This document shows positions 17,179 through 24,943 of a stretch of DNA of 64,000 bases, one piece after another. Origin of the DNA: DATLXH01 sp035576005 (lineage in GTDB: Bacteria; Acidobacteriota; Thermoanaerobaculia; Gp7-AA8); assembly GCA_035576005.1 (NCBI GenBank), contig DATLXH010000071.1, positions 9,089 to 73,088 on the forward strand, given 5' to 3'. A model generated the notes under the pieces. That model saw only the letters and a program-made list of their open reading frames with translations. It made no database searches and was not told the DNA's origin. The stretch's first letter is position 1. Every line of letters begins with the position of its first letter. The position numbers and the translations under genes are program-made.

Positions 17179-17817
17179 ATGACGCCCGATACCCGCATCG
17201 TCGTAGACGACGAACCTTACCCCACTGATCCTCTGACTCCGGGCCTCGAGCCGCGCGGCACCGTGCTCAGCAAGATCGACTTCCGAGAGTGGTTTGGTAA
17301 TGCCTCTCCCGTTCTGATCGAGATCGGTTCGGGCAAGGGGAGGTTTCTGGTCGACTCAGCACTCGAAGATCCCGATCGAAACTATGTCGGGATCGAAAAG
17401 TCACTCCACTACTATCGTTTCATCATCGAGCGTGTGGTCCGACGCGGAATTCCGAACGTGAGGGCGATTCATCTCGACGCTTACATGGTGCTTCGCGACA
17501 TGGTTGCATCCGAGTCTGTGGACGAGTTCCACATCTACTTTCCTGATCCCTGGCCCCGGCCTCGGGAGCGGAAGCGGCGCATGATCCGAGACGAGGTCTG
17601 CCAGGAAATGGTTCGCTGCCTCAGCCCCGGTGGCACAGGTATTTACGTGACCGATCACAAGGAGTACTTCGACAAGGCGGTCCCTGTTCTCGAGAGGCAT
17701 TTTGCGGTCGCGCTGGGTCGCGAAGAGGGGATTCGGCCGCGGACGAATTACGAGGCCAAGTACATCGAGCAGGGACGCGAGATCTACCAGGCGCGGTTCA
17801 GAAGACGTTCGAGTTAG
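17179..17817 (+). CDS. trmB: tRNA (guanine-N7-)-methyltransferase
   Basis: 212 aa, near normal for TrmB. The SAM-binding motif is IEIGSGKGRFLVDSA, followed by NYVGIEKSLHYY, the characteristic HIYFPDPWPRPRERKRRMI block, and the C-terminal TNYEAKYIEQGREIYQ, where TNYE is a TrmB hallmark. It makes m7G46 in the tRNA variable loop using SAM. The gene runs opposite to the FadL gene and ends in a strong terminator. Confidence 0.95.
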   Translation: MTPDTRIVVDDEPYPTDPLTPGLEPRGTVLSKIDFREWFGNASPVLIEIGSGKGRFLVDSALEDPDRNYVGIEKSLHYYRFIIERVVRRGIPNVRAIHLDAYMVLRDMVASESVDEFHIYFPDPWPRPRERKRRMIRDEVCQEMVRCLSPGGTGIYVTDHKEYFDKAVPVLERHFAVALGREEGIRPRTNYEAKYIEQGREIYQARFRRRSS

Positions 17818-17818
17818 C

Positions 17819-17862
17819 GTGGTGCAGGGCTGCACTCGCAGCCCTGCACCACTCGCGTTTTT
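17819..17862 (+). terminator. rho-independent terminator after trmB
   Basis: Perfect 14-bp stem GTGGTGCAGGGCTG / CAGCCCTGCACCAC with a 6-base loop, then GCGTTTTT. It separates trmB from the convergent CBS-domain gene. Confidence 0.85.
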
Positions 17863-17893
17863 CTACGCTTCTCTGCGCGTGAAGGGAGGTCGC

Positions 17894-18340
17894 TTACTTC
17901 GACCCTTTGCCCCGTTCACTGATCTCTTCGACTGCGTCGGCCAGCTTGCGGTCCTGGTTGGTCTCGGCCACATCAGCCACGGCGACAATGCCGACGACCC
18001 CACCTTTGCTGTCGACGACAGGAACACGACGGACTTTCGCGTCGCTCATCACCTTGAAGACTTTGTCGATCGAGTCATCATCTTTCACCGTCTTGACGCC
18101 CTTGGACATCGCGTCCGCTACGGTTGTGGTAGCGGGGTCTTTCCCTTTGGCGATCGCACGGATCACGATATCGCGGTCGGTGATCATTCCTACCGGCTTA
18201 CGGGTTGACGTCGAATCGACGACGGGAATCGCTCCGCAGTCGTTGTCCGCCATCATCTTTGCAACCGCACGAAGAGTCTCTTTTTCGGTGACACATTCCG
18301 GATTCTTCGTCATCACGTCTTTGACATTTTTGCCTGCCAT
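17894..18340 (-). CDS. two-CBS-domain protein
   Basis: 148 aa from ATG 18340, preceded by GAGGAG at 7 bases. A pair of CBS domains: VKDVMTKNPECVTEKETLRAVAKMMADNDCGAIPVVDS...PVGMITDRDIVIRAI and VADAMSKGVKTVKDDDSIDKVFKVMSDAKVRRVPVVDS...VVGIVAVADVA. A short charged tail (EEISERGKGSK) follows. Stand-alone CBS pairs bind adenosine nucleotides and act as energy or stress sensors; the partner is not visible here. The open frame upstream of 18340 is not used. Confidence 0.9.
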   Translation of the reverse strand: MAGKNVKDVMTKNPECVTEKETLRAVAKMMADNDCGAIPVVDSTSTRKPVGMITDRDIVIRAIAKGKDPATTTVADAMSKGVKTVKDDDSIDKVFKVMSDAKVRRVPVVDSKGGVVGIVAVADVAETNQDRKLADAVEEISERGKGSK

Positions 18341-18478
18341 ATGAATCTCCTCAGCTACTCGATTCGAGAGGTTGGAACGGATGGTTCCACCGCTCATTGA
18401 GGGAGCAAGTCCTATGCCCCACAGCTCCGCTGTGTTCGTCGGCTACCCAAGGGTCGCGGGCGTTTCGCATCGCGTCCG

Positions 18479-18513
18479 CCTCACGACGAAGGTCTGTGAG
18501 AAATGGGGGCTAG
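18479..18513. repeat. Family 1 element, right-end remnant (copy b)
   Basis: Only the outer 30 bases are recognisable: CTCACGACGAAGGTCTGTG then AGAAATGGGGG, followed by CTAG (18510-18513), a YTAR tetranucleotide. That CTAG contains the TAG stop of the minus-strand beta-barrel gene. The matching left end is missing. Confidence 0.7.
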
Positions 18514-19031
18514 AACGAGACTCGCAGGCCGCCGGTCGCAGTAACGATGGCGCGGTTGGTCTCAAAGTTTCCCCACCGGTACGTAAGCTCAGCGATGATC
18601 CCGAAACGCCGCGTGATCGGAAAAAGCCCGTTGACCCCGGCCGCCAGGCCGTAGTTCGTCTCTTCTTCGCTACCGAACCTACGTCGGTAAAGCCCGGGAC
18701 CCGCGAAGAGCCCGGTCGATCCGAACGATTCATAGAAGCGGTACTCGATGAGTCCGTCTATATAATCGAGCCGGCCATTGCGCTCGAAGTTTGGAGCTCC
18801 CACTTCCAGGTCGCGCTCGAGATCGGTCTGTCCTGCCTTGATCTTGAAGTGCGTGCCGGGGTCGAGCTCAGTCTCGTAGAAAACTTCCCGAACCGATTCG
18901 TTGAATCGGAAACTGATTCCGTTGTCGGCGGGCTGCGCTCCTCCGATGAGGAAGCCGAAGCCAGAGGTCTGAGCCATGACGGACGGAGCGGCGGAAACAA
19001 TCAGTGTGAAGAGCAAAAGTGCGTTTTTCAT
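18510..19031 (-). CDS. outer-membrane beta-barrel protein
   Basis: 173 aa from ATG 19031. The signal peptide MKNALLLFTLIVSAAPSVMA is followed by a small barrel of about eight strands: GFGFLIGGAQ, FETELDPGTHFKIKAGQT-type alternation, RLDYIDGLIEYRFY, STGLFAGPGLYRRRFG, NYGLAAGVNGLFPIT, FGIIAELTYRWGNF, and a terminal IVTATGGLRVSF ending in Phe. The size and pattern fit OmpW/OmpX/OmpA-N-like barrels. The stop TAG is shared with the CTAG flank of a Family 1 element remnant. Confidence 0.75.
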   Translation of the reverse strand: MKNALLLFTLIVSAAPSVMAQTSGFGFLIGGAQPADNGISFRFNESVREVFYETELDPGTHFKIKAGQTDLERDLEVGAPNFERNGRLDYIDGLIEYRFYESFGSTGLFAGPGLYRRRFGSEEETNYGLAAGVNGLFPITRRFGIIAELTYRWGNFETNRAIVTATGGLRVSF

Positions 19032-19100
19032 TGAGCTCACTATATGCAAAGGGTTTTTCTCTTTCAATCGTGGCCTCTCCATGCAATTACAATTGTCGGC

Positions 19101-19841
19101 GTGAATCTCACGCCAATCACCTCGTCTCTGCGACTGTTAGGACGCGAGACAGCGCGAATCGTTCTGGCCGCCTCATGCATTGTCTGCCAGGAGAACCTGA
19201 GCTGGACCAGCCGCAGGGGCTCATGCTGCGAGCGCTGCTGGCTTGAACTGCCTGCCATCACGGGGACAAAGTGCCGTCGCTGCTCCACCCCGTTTCAGTT
19301 CACAGGCGAGAGGGAACTTGCTACCTGCATTCCGTGTAGCGCCTCGAGTCACGCCTGCGCATGGATCGACGCCTGGGGCGAGTACCGCGGCTCCCTCGAG
19401 CGTGTGCTCCACGCCTTCAAATTCGATCGGCACGACTTCCTTTCAACGCCGCTCTCGACCCTGCTGGTCGAGCGCCTTCGCGCTCGTGGAGACGCGTTCG
19501 ACGTGGTGGTCCCGGTCCCGATGCATGGGAAAAAGCGCCGAAAACGCGGCTACAACCAGGCTGAGCTTCTCGCGAAAGGCGTCGTCCGACTCACCGGTCT
19601 CGAGTACGACGCGAAGTTGCTCGTGAAGCGGGAAGAGCGACGGACTCAATCGACTCTCCCACGCGAGGAGCGAAAAGCAAATGTCAGGGACCTCTTCACG
19701 GCGTCAGAACGTGCCGCCGGGAAGTCCGTGCTGCTCGTCGACGACATCTCCACCACAGGCGAGACGCTCGAGGCTTGCGCCATCGCACTGGTGAAAGGGG
19801 GAGCAGCACGCGTCTGTGCTGTCGTAGTCGCGAAAGCATGA
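19101..19841 (+). CDS. ComF family phosphoribosyltransferase-like protein
   Basis: 246 aa if the GTG at 19101 is the start. An ATG at 19044 would leave only 12 bases between divergent genes, so it seems less likely. The N-terminal zinc-finger-like Cys pairs are CIVC, CCERC, CRRC and CIPC; then DAWGEYRGSLERVLHAFKFDR, VVPVPMHGKKRRKRGYNQAELLAKG, and the PRPP loop VLLVDDISTTGETLEACA. ComF proteins act in DNA uptake in naturally competent bacteria, but the family is widespread outside them. It lies 39 bases before the FAD oxidoreductase gene. Confidence 0.85.
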   Translation: MNLTPITSSLRLLGRETARIVLAASCIVCQENLSWTSRRGSCCERCWLELPAITGTKCRRCSTPFQFTGERELATCIPCSASSHACAWIDAWGEYRGSLERVLHAFKFDRHDFLSTPLSTLLVERLRARGDAFDVVVPVPMHGKKRRKRGYNQAELLAKGVVRLTGLEYDAKLLVKREERRTQSTLPREERKANVRDLFTASERAAGKSVLLVDDISTTGETLEACAIALVKGGAARVCAVVVAKA

Positions 19842-19880
19842 GCGCCATTTCGACTAACGACCTGCTGCACTCGGAAAAGA

Positions 19881-21104
19881 ATGCCTGACTTCGACACGAT
19901 CATCATCGGCGGCGGGATCATCGGCGGCAGCGTTCTCTATCACCTCGGGCAGCTGGGTTACCCCGGCACGACCCTGGTGCTCGAGCGCGAGGACGCGCTC
20001 TCGAAGGGTTCGACTGCGCTCTCCGCCGGCGGGTTTCGCAACATCTGGACGACTGAGATCAACATGAAGCTCACGAGCTACTCCATTGAGAAGCTCAAGA
20101 CTTTCGAGCAGGAGCTCAGGTTTCCGATCGGCTTCGATCAGCGCGGCTATCTGTTCTGTCAATACGAGGAGAACTTCGAGAATTCGAAGGAGTTCGGCGC
20201 ACGCTGGGCGGCGAATGGAGTCCGTATCGAGTTTCTCGACGCAGCGGGAGTCAGGGAGAAGGTCCCCGGTCTGTTGACGTCGATCGATCACATCGACCCC
20301 GATGTGAACGAAGTCCTGCAGATGAAAGAGATTGTCGGAGGAGTGTTCGGTCCCGACTGCGGGAGTTTCGATCCTTCCGCTGCCGCGCAGGCCTACTTCG
20401 AGCGCGGACTCGAATGTATGGAGGGTCGCGGGGAGCTCAAGCTCGGTATGACAGTTTCGAAACTGCTGATATCCGACGGCGTCTGTCACGGCGTAGAGCT
20501 GGCGGATGGGAGCATTCTGGAGAGCTCGAACGTCCTGATCGCCGCCGGTGCCTGGACGAACCAGCTGATGGAGCAATCAGGACTCCGTGCTGAGCAGCTC
20601 CCTCCTGTCGTTCCACTCAAACGGATGCTTTTCATCACGAACATGCCTCCGATCGAAGGCTTCGAAAAGATCCCGATGACGATCATCGATGGCGGGGTCT
20701 ACTTCCGACCCGAGGGTGCGAACCTGCTGATTGGCCGGGCGGACGCGGATACGCCGCCGGGATTCGATGTAACCCCCGATACCCGGTACTACGAGGAGAG
20801 CATCAACTACTACCTCCAGGAGCGCGTGCCCGGGATGGAACGCTGCCGGCTCATGTCGATGTGGGGCGGGCTTTATGACACGAATACGGCAGATCACAAC
20901 GCCGTGATCGGTTTCCATCCCGACGTGAAGAATCTGCTGATCGCAACGGGCTTCTCCGGTCATGGAGCGATGCAGGCGCCCGCAGCCGGTCTCGCCCTCG
21001 GCGAGTTGATTCACTTCGGCGAGTACCGGACCCTCGACTGCTCGCCGCTGGCGATGGATCGGTTCCGAGAGGGCAGGGAAATCCACGAAACCATCGTGAT
21101 CTGA
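19881..21104 (+). CDS. FAD-dependent oxidoreductase (DAO family)
   Basis: 407 aa. FAD Rossmann motif TIIIGGGIIGGSVLYHLGQLG at the N-terminus, followed by GSTALSAGGFRN and the C-terminal FAD-contact segment LLIATGFSGHGAMQAPAAGLALGELI. Architecture is that of sarcosine oxidase beta subunit / dimethylglycine dehydrogenase / FOXRED1-like enzymes. There is no signal peptide, so unlike the 10003-11280 enzyme it is cytoplasmic. The substrate is probably an amine or amino acid derivative. It is possibly cotranscribed with comF. A GACAGACA hairpin begins 7 bases after its stop. Confidence 0.85.
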   Translation: MPDFDTIIIGGGIIGGSVLYHLGQLGYPGTTLVLEREDALSKGSTALSAGGFRNIWTTEINMKLTSYSIEKLKTFEQELRFPIGFDQRGYLFCQYEENFENSKEFGARWAANGVRIEFLDAAGVREKVPGLLTSIDHIDPDVNEVLQMKEIVGGVFGPDCGSFDPSAAAQAYFERGLECMEGRGELKLGMTVSKLLISDGVCHGVELADGSILESSNVLIAAGAWTNQLMEQSGLRAEQLPPVVPLKRMLFITNMPPIEGFEKIPMTIIDGGVYFRPEGANLLIGRADADTPPGFDVTPDTRYYEESINYYLQERVPGMERCRLMSMWGGLYDTNTADHNAVIGFHPDVKNLLIATGFSGHGAMQAPAAGLALGELIHFGEYRTLDCSPLAMDRFREGREIHETIVI

Positions 21105-21111
21105 CATGCAG

Positions 21112-21131
21112 GACAGACACTCTTGTCTGTC
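21112..21131. repeat. Family 4 hairpin, copy a
   Basis: GACAGACA-CTCT-TGTCTGTC, perfect 8-bp stem and 4-base loop, 7 bases after the FAD oxidoreductase stop. The same hairpin occurs at 21229 and 22803. Confidence 0.8.
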
Positions 21132-21219
21132 ATCGCGCAAAGAACAACGTAGTCGACACTCTCGAGAAGTAAGGCTAACGGAGCTTCGCCTCCGATAAGC
21201 CCCAGTCATGCGGGCTACA

Positions 21220-22152
21220 TCACTCCGGGACAGACAAGAGTGTCTGTCCTACATTGATGGGATTGCTCTTTCGCACCTTCCATCTTTCATGCATCCACAC
21301 CCATTGCTCTGGTGCTTGCCGAATCTGCTCTTCGATGGCCGCCGTCAGCGTCGCGGTCAACTCCGCCGGGTCATCAGAGCGCGTCGGAAAGATCGGTGGC
21401 TGAAACCGGATGAGCTGCTTACCGTCGCGGAACTCAATGAACCCGACGATCACTGCCGCTCCGGAGCGGATTGCCAGCTTGGCTGGTCCTATCGGCGTCG
21501 GTGCAGGACGATTAAAGAACGGAACCATCACGTTTTCCGCTTTGATGTTCTGGTCGATCAGCACGCCCAGGATGTCGCCGTTCTTCAGCGTCTGGAGAAT
21601 TTCGCGCGCCGAAGATGCCGACCCACGTCCGATCGTCTTCACTGATTGAGCCGCGCGCGACGCGACGATAAATTCGTTGAGGCGGGGATCGTAGATCTCT
21701 CTGGCAATCACATTCATCCGGAACCCGAGTAGTCCGATCGCCGAGGCCATCCACTCCCAGTTTCCGCAGTGTCCGGTGAAGAGCACGACACCTCGACCGC
21801 GATCCACGGCAGCCTGGAAATGCTCGAGTCCTGCGATGGTCGTGGTTGCACGAAGCCGCGGTTCGTCGAGCTTTGGCAGCCAGCAGATCTCGAACAGGGA
21901 GCGTCCCAGATTGTGAAAAACCGCCCGTGCGATTCGTCGGCGAGTTTCTTCCGGGAGCTCTGGCATCGCCAGCGCGAGATTTCGAAGCGCCTTGTCCCGT
22001 TCTTTGGGAACGACTCGGTAGGCCAGCCGCCCGACGAGCACTCCTACCGATCGTGCGCCGCCTAACGTGAGCGTCCTGCCGATCGCTGTCGCCACGCGGA
22101 CGCCGTAATAGATGACCGAGTTCTTAAACGTTTGGAACAGCGACCGACTCAC
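21220..22152 (-). CDS. LpxL/HtrB-type lysophospholipid acyltransferase family protein
   Basis: About 310 aa if started at GTG 22152 (an ATG at 22188 overlaps kdsC by 65 bases). One N-terminal hydrophobic segment is followed by the acyltransferase signature: FTGHCGNWEW (H-x4-E catalytic motif), the RGVVLFTGH strand, GDILGVLIDQN, and FFNRPAPTPIGPAKLAIRSGAAVIVGFI. A C-terminal EEQIRQAPEQWVWMHERWK matches the LpxL/LpxM family. It adds secondary acyl chains to lipid A precursors at the inner membrane. The last residues GQTLLSVPE come from a Family 4 hairpin inside the 3' end. It overlaps kdsC upstream, grouping two lipid A/Kdo genes. Confidence 0.85.
   Translation of the reverse strand: MSRSLFQTFKNSVIYYGVRVATAIGRTLTLGGARSVGVLVGRLAYRVVPKERDKALRNLALAMPELPEETRRRIARAVFHNLGRSLFEICWLPKLDEPRLRATTTIAGLEHFQAAVDRGRGVVLFTGHCGNWEWMASAIGLLGFRMNVIAREIYDPRLNEFIVASRAAQSVKTIGRGSASSAREILQTLKNGDILGVLIDQNIKAENVMVPFFNRPAPTPIGPAKLAIRSGAAVIVGFIEFRDGKQLIRFQPPIFPTRSDDPAELTATLTAAIEEQIRQAPEQWVWMHERWKVRKSNPINVGQTLLSVPE
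21229..21248. repeat. Family 4 hairpin, copy b
   Basis: GACAGACA-AGAG-TGTCTGTC, perfect 8-bp stem. It lies inside the 3' end of the acyltransferase gene and encodes its C-terminal residues. Confidence 0.8.
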
Positions 22153-22657
22153 GACTGAACTCTGACACGATCCGGTCCCAATCGCCACGCTCGCGAAGGA
22201 TCAGCTCAACGAGCTCGCGAAGCGCACCGCGTCCACCACGGCTCTCCAGAGTCAACGTGGCTACCCGCCGGACCTCGGCGGTTGCATCGGAGGGAGCGGC
22301 GGAGAACCCGGCCGCAGACATTGCAGCGAGGTCGGGAAGATCGTCGCCGATGTAGCAGACATCGTCGAGGGGGACCTCGAGTGTTGCGGCAAGTTTACGC
22401 ATCTCAGCGAGCTTGCTCGCTGCTCCCTGCACGAGATGGATGATCTCGAGCTCTCGACAACGTCGTTCGAGGGCGGGAGAGCGCCGGCTCGTCACGGCAG
22501 CGATGATAATGCCTGCCTTCTGCGCGATCTTCACGCCGAGGCCGTCACGCACGTTGAAGGCTTTGATCTCGTGGCCGTCGCCCTGATAGACGATCGAACC
22601 GTCGGTCCAGACGCCGTCGACGTCAGTCACGATGAGGCGAATGTTGGAGGCTGGCAT
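22124..22657 (-). CDS. kdsC: KdsC-type HAD phosphatase (Kdo-8-phosphate phosphatase)
   Basis: 177 aa, normal KdsC length. HAD motif I IVTDVDGVWTDGSI with the nucleophile Asp, FNVRDGLGVKIAQKAG, motif II in AAVTSRRS, Lys in GAASKLAEM, and the motif III/IV block CYIGDDLPDLAAM. It should dephosphorylate Kdo-8-phosphate to Kdo for lipopolysaccharide inner core; a NeuNAc-9-P-like substrate is less likely. The downstream acyltransferase start overlaps its 3' end, so the two lipid A-related genes are cotranscribed. Confidence 0.85.
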   Translation of the reverse strand: MPASNIRLIVTDVDGVWTDGSIVYQGDGHEIKAFNVRDGLGVKIAQKAGIIIAAVTSRRSPALERRCRELEIIHLVQGAASKLAEMRKLAATLEVPLDDVCYIGDDLPDLAAMSAAGFSAAPSDATAEVRRVATLTLESRGGRGALRELVELILRERGDWDRIVSEFSRESVAVPNV

Positions 22658-22746
22658 GGTGGGCGCGATTGTATTCGTCAGTGCTCGTGTCCAGTATGCG
22701 CGTTGCGGAGGCGCGTTGATTCAGATTCGCGATCGCGTCCCTGTGG

Positions 22747-22766
22747 CCGGACATTCCAATGTCCGG
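22747..22766. repeat. short perfect hairpin
   Basis: CCGGACATT-CC-AATGTCCGG, a 9-bp stem, 89 bases upstream of the kdsC start. No T-run. Part of a 640-base gap made mostly of palindromes. Confidence 0.7.
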
Positions 22767-22802
22767 CGGTTCCGGCGCAAAACTGACTTAGGTAGCAGAC
22801 GG

Positions 22803-22822
22803 GACAGACAAAAGTGTCTGTC
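22803..22822. repeat. Family 4 hairpin, copy c
   Basis: GACAGACA-AAAG-TGTCTGTC, 6 bases before the TTAA that flanks Family 1 copy c. Confidence 0.8.
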
Positions 22823-22828
22823 CTGCTG

Positions 22829-23014
22829 TTAACCCGCATTTCTCACACTCCTTCGTCCCGAGGCGGCGGAGAGTGGCCTGGATGCGAGGCGCACGGCGAT
22901 TTTGCGACGAAGGCATAGTCGACACTATGTCAAGGAGCAAAATTGCCGTGCAACGAAGCAGACAGGCCGCTATCCGTCGTCTCGCGGCGAAGGAATGTGA
23001 GAAATGCGGGTTAA
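22829..23014. repeat. Family 1 palindromic element, copy c (complete)
   Basis: TTAA (22829-22832), CCCGCATTTCTCACA..., long imperfect palindrome centred near 22925 (GCATAGTCGACACTATG), ...TGTGAGAAATGCGGG (to 23010), TTAA (23011-23014). The element proper is 178 bp. The 3' TTAA is shared with the next element. Confidence 0.9.
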
Positions 23015-23303
23015 CCCGCGTTTCTCACAGAATGCGAGCGTAGGGACGCACGGCGTGCGTCCGGTACCCTGTTCTCTGACCGAGAAGATTGTCGTCGGCC
23101 ATCGCTTTGGACGAGGGTTCATGCCGGATGCAGAATTCCTGATGCGAATGTCTGGGTGCCGGACGCAGGCCCTGCGTCCCTACACCCGCCCCGGTTGCTC
23201 TCGACACAGTGTCAACTATGCTCGTCGCGAAACCGTCGTACGCCTCGCAGACAGGCCGCTATGCGTCGTCTCGCGGCGAAGGTCTGTGAGAAATGCGGGT
23301 TAA
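23015..23303. repeat. Family 1 element copy d with nested Family 3 palindromes
   Basis: The left end CCCGCGTTTCTCACAG (23015) and right half ending TGTGAGAAATGCGGG (23299) are Family 1. The interior is replaced by two Family 3 hairpins, GGACGCAC-GGC-GTGCGTCC (23044-23062) and GGACGCAG..CTGCGTCC (23161-23179), arranged as an outer inverted repeat. It is followed by TTAA (23300-23303), which contains the purH stop codon. Confidence 0.85.
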
Positions 23304-24820
23304 TGCCGAAAGTGTCTTTCCCCGGTGAACATCATTGCGATGCCGCGATCGTCGGCGGCGGCAATCACTTCATGATCCCGGACGGAACCGCCTGGTTGGA
23401 CGACCGCGGTGATTCCTGCATCGAGTAACAGACTCAGGCCGTCAGCAAACGGAAAGAAAGCGTCGGACGCCGCAACGGCTCCGGCTGTAGGAAGCGTCGC
23501 CTTCATGATCGCAAGTCGAGCTGAATCGACGCGGCTCATCTGTCCAGCGCCAATTCCAATCGACTGATGACTATTGGTCAGGACAATCGCGTTGGATTTC
23601 ACGTGAGCGCACACAATCCACGCGAACTCCAGGCCGCGCATTTCCGCCTCGGTGGGAGCACGTCGCGTCGAACAGCTCCAGCCCTCTGGCGAAGAAATCC
23701 GATCTGGTGATTGCAGGAGGTAGCCGCCTGCAGCGCTTCGAATCTCAAACTGCGGATCTGCGGGTCTCGTCTGGATCAGGCGAAGGTTCTTCTTTTTGCC
23801 AAGGAGCTCGAGAGCGGCAGGGGAGAAAGAAGGCGCCACGACAACTTCGAGGAACAGCGGCTCGATGACGCGCGCGGCTTCCTCGGTGACTTCCCGATTG
23901 GTTCCAACGATCCCGCCGAAGGCAGACACAGGGTCAGCTGCTATCGCGGATCGGAAGGCATCAGCGACCGCCGCTTCTGCGACTGCGACGCCGCACGGAT
24001 TCGTGTGCTTGATGATCGCGCACGAAGGGCGATCGAAAGAAGATGCGAGCTTGATGGCGGCGTCGAGGTCGATGAGATTGTTGAACGAAAGCTCCTTCCC
24101 CTGGAGCTGTTTGAACTCGCCAGTCGAGGCTGCGGCTGTTCGATAAAAACCAGCAAGTTGCTGAGGGTTCTCGCCGTAGCGAAGCTCCTGCGCTCGGACG
24201 AGCCGGAGTGAAATTGACTCCGGTAGTCCTTCCGTGACCGAGTCTCTGGTGAGAAAGGCTGCGATGGCGGCGTCGTAGCCGGCGGTGAGACGATAGACCT
24301 CGATCGCCGCCCGGAGCCTGAACTCGGGAGAGATGTCGCCTGACTCCATCTCGCGCATGAACTCCGGGTAGAGGAGAGGCGAGCATAGAGGGACAACGTG
24401 CGCGTGATTCTTCGCTGCTGCGCGCAGCATGGAGGGACCGCCAACGTCGATCTGCTCGACTGCCTCAGCGATCGAAACATCCCCGCGGGCGATTGTCTCC
24501 TCGAAGGGATAGAGGTTCACGACAACAAGGTCGACAGGGGGAATTGCGTTCGCCTTGCAGTCGGCGATGTGGCTCTCTTTGGAACGGTCGAAAAGGATCG
24601 AGCCGAATACCTTCGGAGTGAGCGTCTTGACGCGGCCTCCCAGGATCTCCGGAGCGCCCGACCATGAGGCAATCGGCGTGACGGGGATCGCCGCATCGGT
24701 CAGATGCTTCGCAGTTCCACCGGTCGAGAGAATCTCAACGCCTCTGCCGGTAAGGAACCGGGCGAGGTCAACAATTCCGTCCTTGTTCGAAACCGAAAGG
24801 ATGGCTCGTCTGATCTGCAT
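23300..24820 (-). CDS. purH: bifunctional AICAR transformylase / IMP cyclohydrolase
   Basis: 506 aa, typical PurH length, from ATG 24820. N-terminal MGS-like IMP cyclohydrolase domain: SVSNKDGIVDLARFL, LSTGGTAKHL and GRVKTLTPKVFGSIL (usually KTLHPKxHGGIL, so two substitutions here), VVNLYPF, QIDVGGPSMLRAAAKN. C-terminal AICAR transformylase domain: LRYGENPQQ, AIIKHTNPCGVA with the catalytic Lys and His, PVSAFGGIVG, GAGQMSRVDSA, DAFFPFADGL, and the terminal RHFRH. It performs the last two steps of IMP synthesis. The stop TAA lies in the TTAA flank of a Family 1 element. Confidence 0.95.
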   Translation of the reverse strand: MQIRRAILSVSNKDGIVDLARFLTGRGVEILSTGGTAKHLTDAAIPVTPIASWSGAPEILGGRVKTLTPKVFGSILFDRSKESHIADCKANAIPPVDLVVVNLYPFEETIARGDVSIAEAVEQIDVGGPSMLRAAAKNHAHVVPLCSPLLYPEFMREMESGDISPEFRLRAAIEVYRLTAGYDAAIAAFLTRDSVTEGLPESISLRLVRAQELRYGENPQQLAGFYRTAAASTGEFKQLQGKELSFNNLIDLDAAIKLASSFDRPSCAIIKHTNPCGVAVAEAAVADAFRSAIAADPVSAFGGIVGTNREVTEEAARVIEPLFLEVVVAPSFSPAALELLGKKKNLRLIQTRPADPQFEIRSAAGGYLLQSPDRISSPEGWSCSTRRAPTEAEMRGLEFAWIVCAHVKSNAIVLTNSHQSIGIGAGQMSRVDSARLAIMKATLPTAGAVAASDAFFPFADGLSLLLDAGITAVVQPGGSVRDHEVIAAADDRGIAMMFTGERHFRH

Positions 24821-24943
24821 TCTCACAGTCCCCTGAATGTCATTGCGTCAGGCTGAAACGCTGAAAATCCCGCGACGATCCATCAGCACTATCTCTGCTG
24901 AGACCGGAAACGTTTTTCCCGGGACGGAGAGGTCGTCAGTCAA

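Noticed and set aside
23004..23303. 99-aa frame in the kdsC-purH gap
   Set aside because: Consists entirely of Family 1 and Family 3 repeat sequence.
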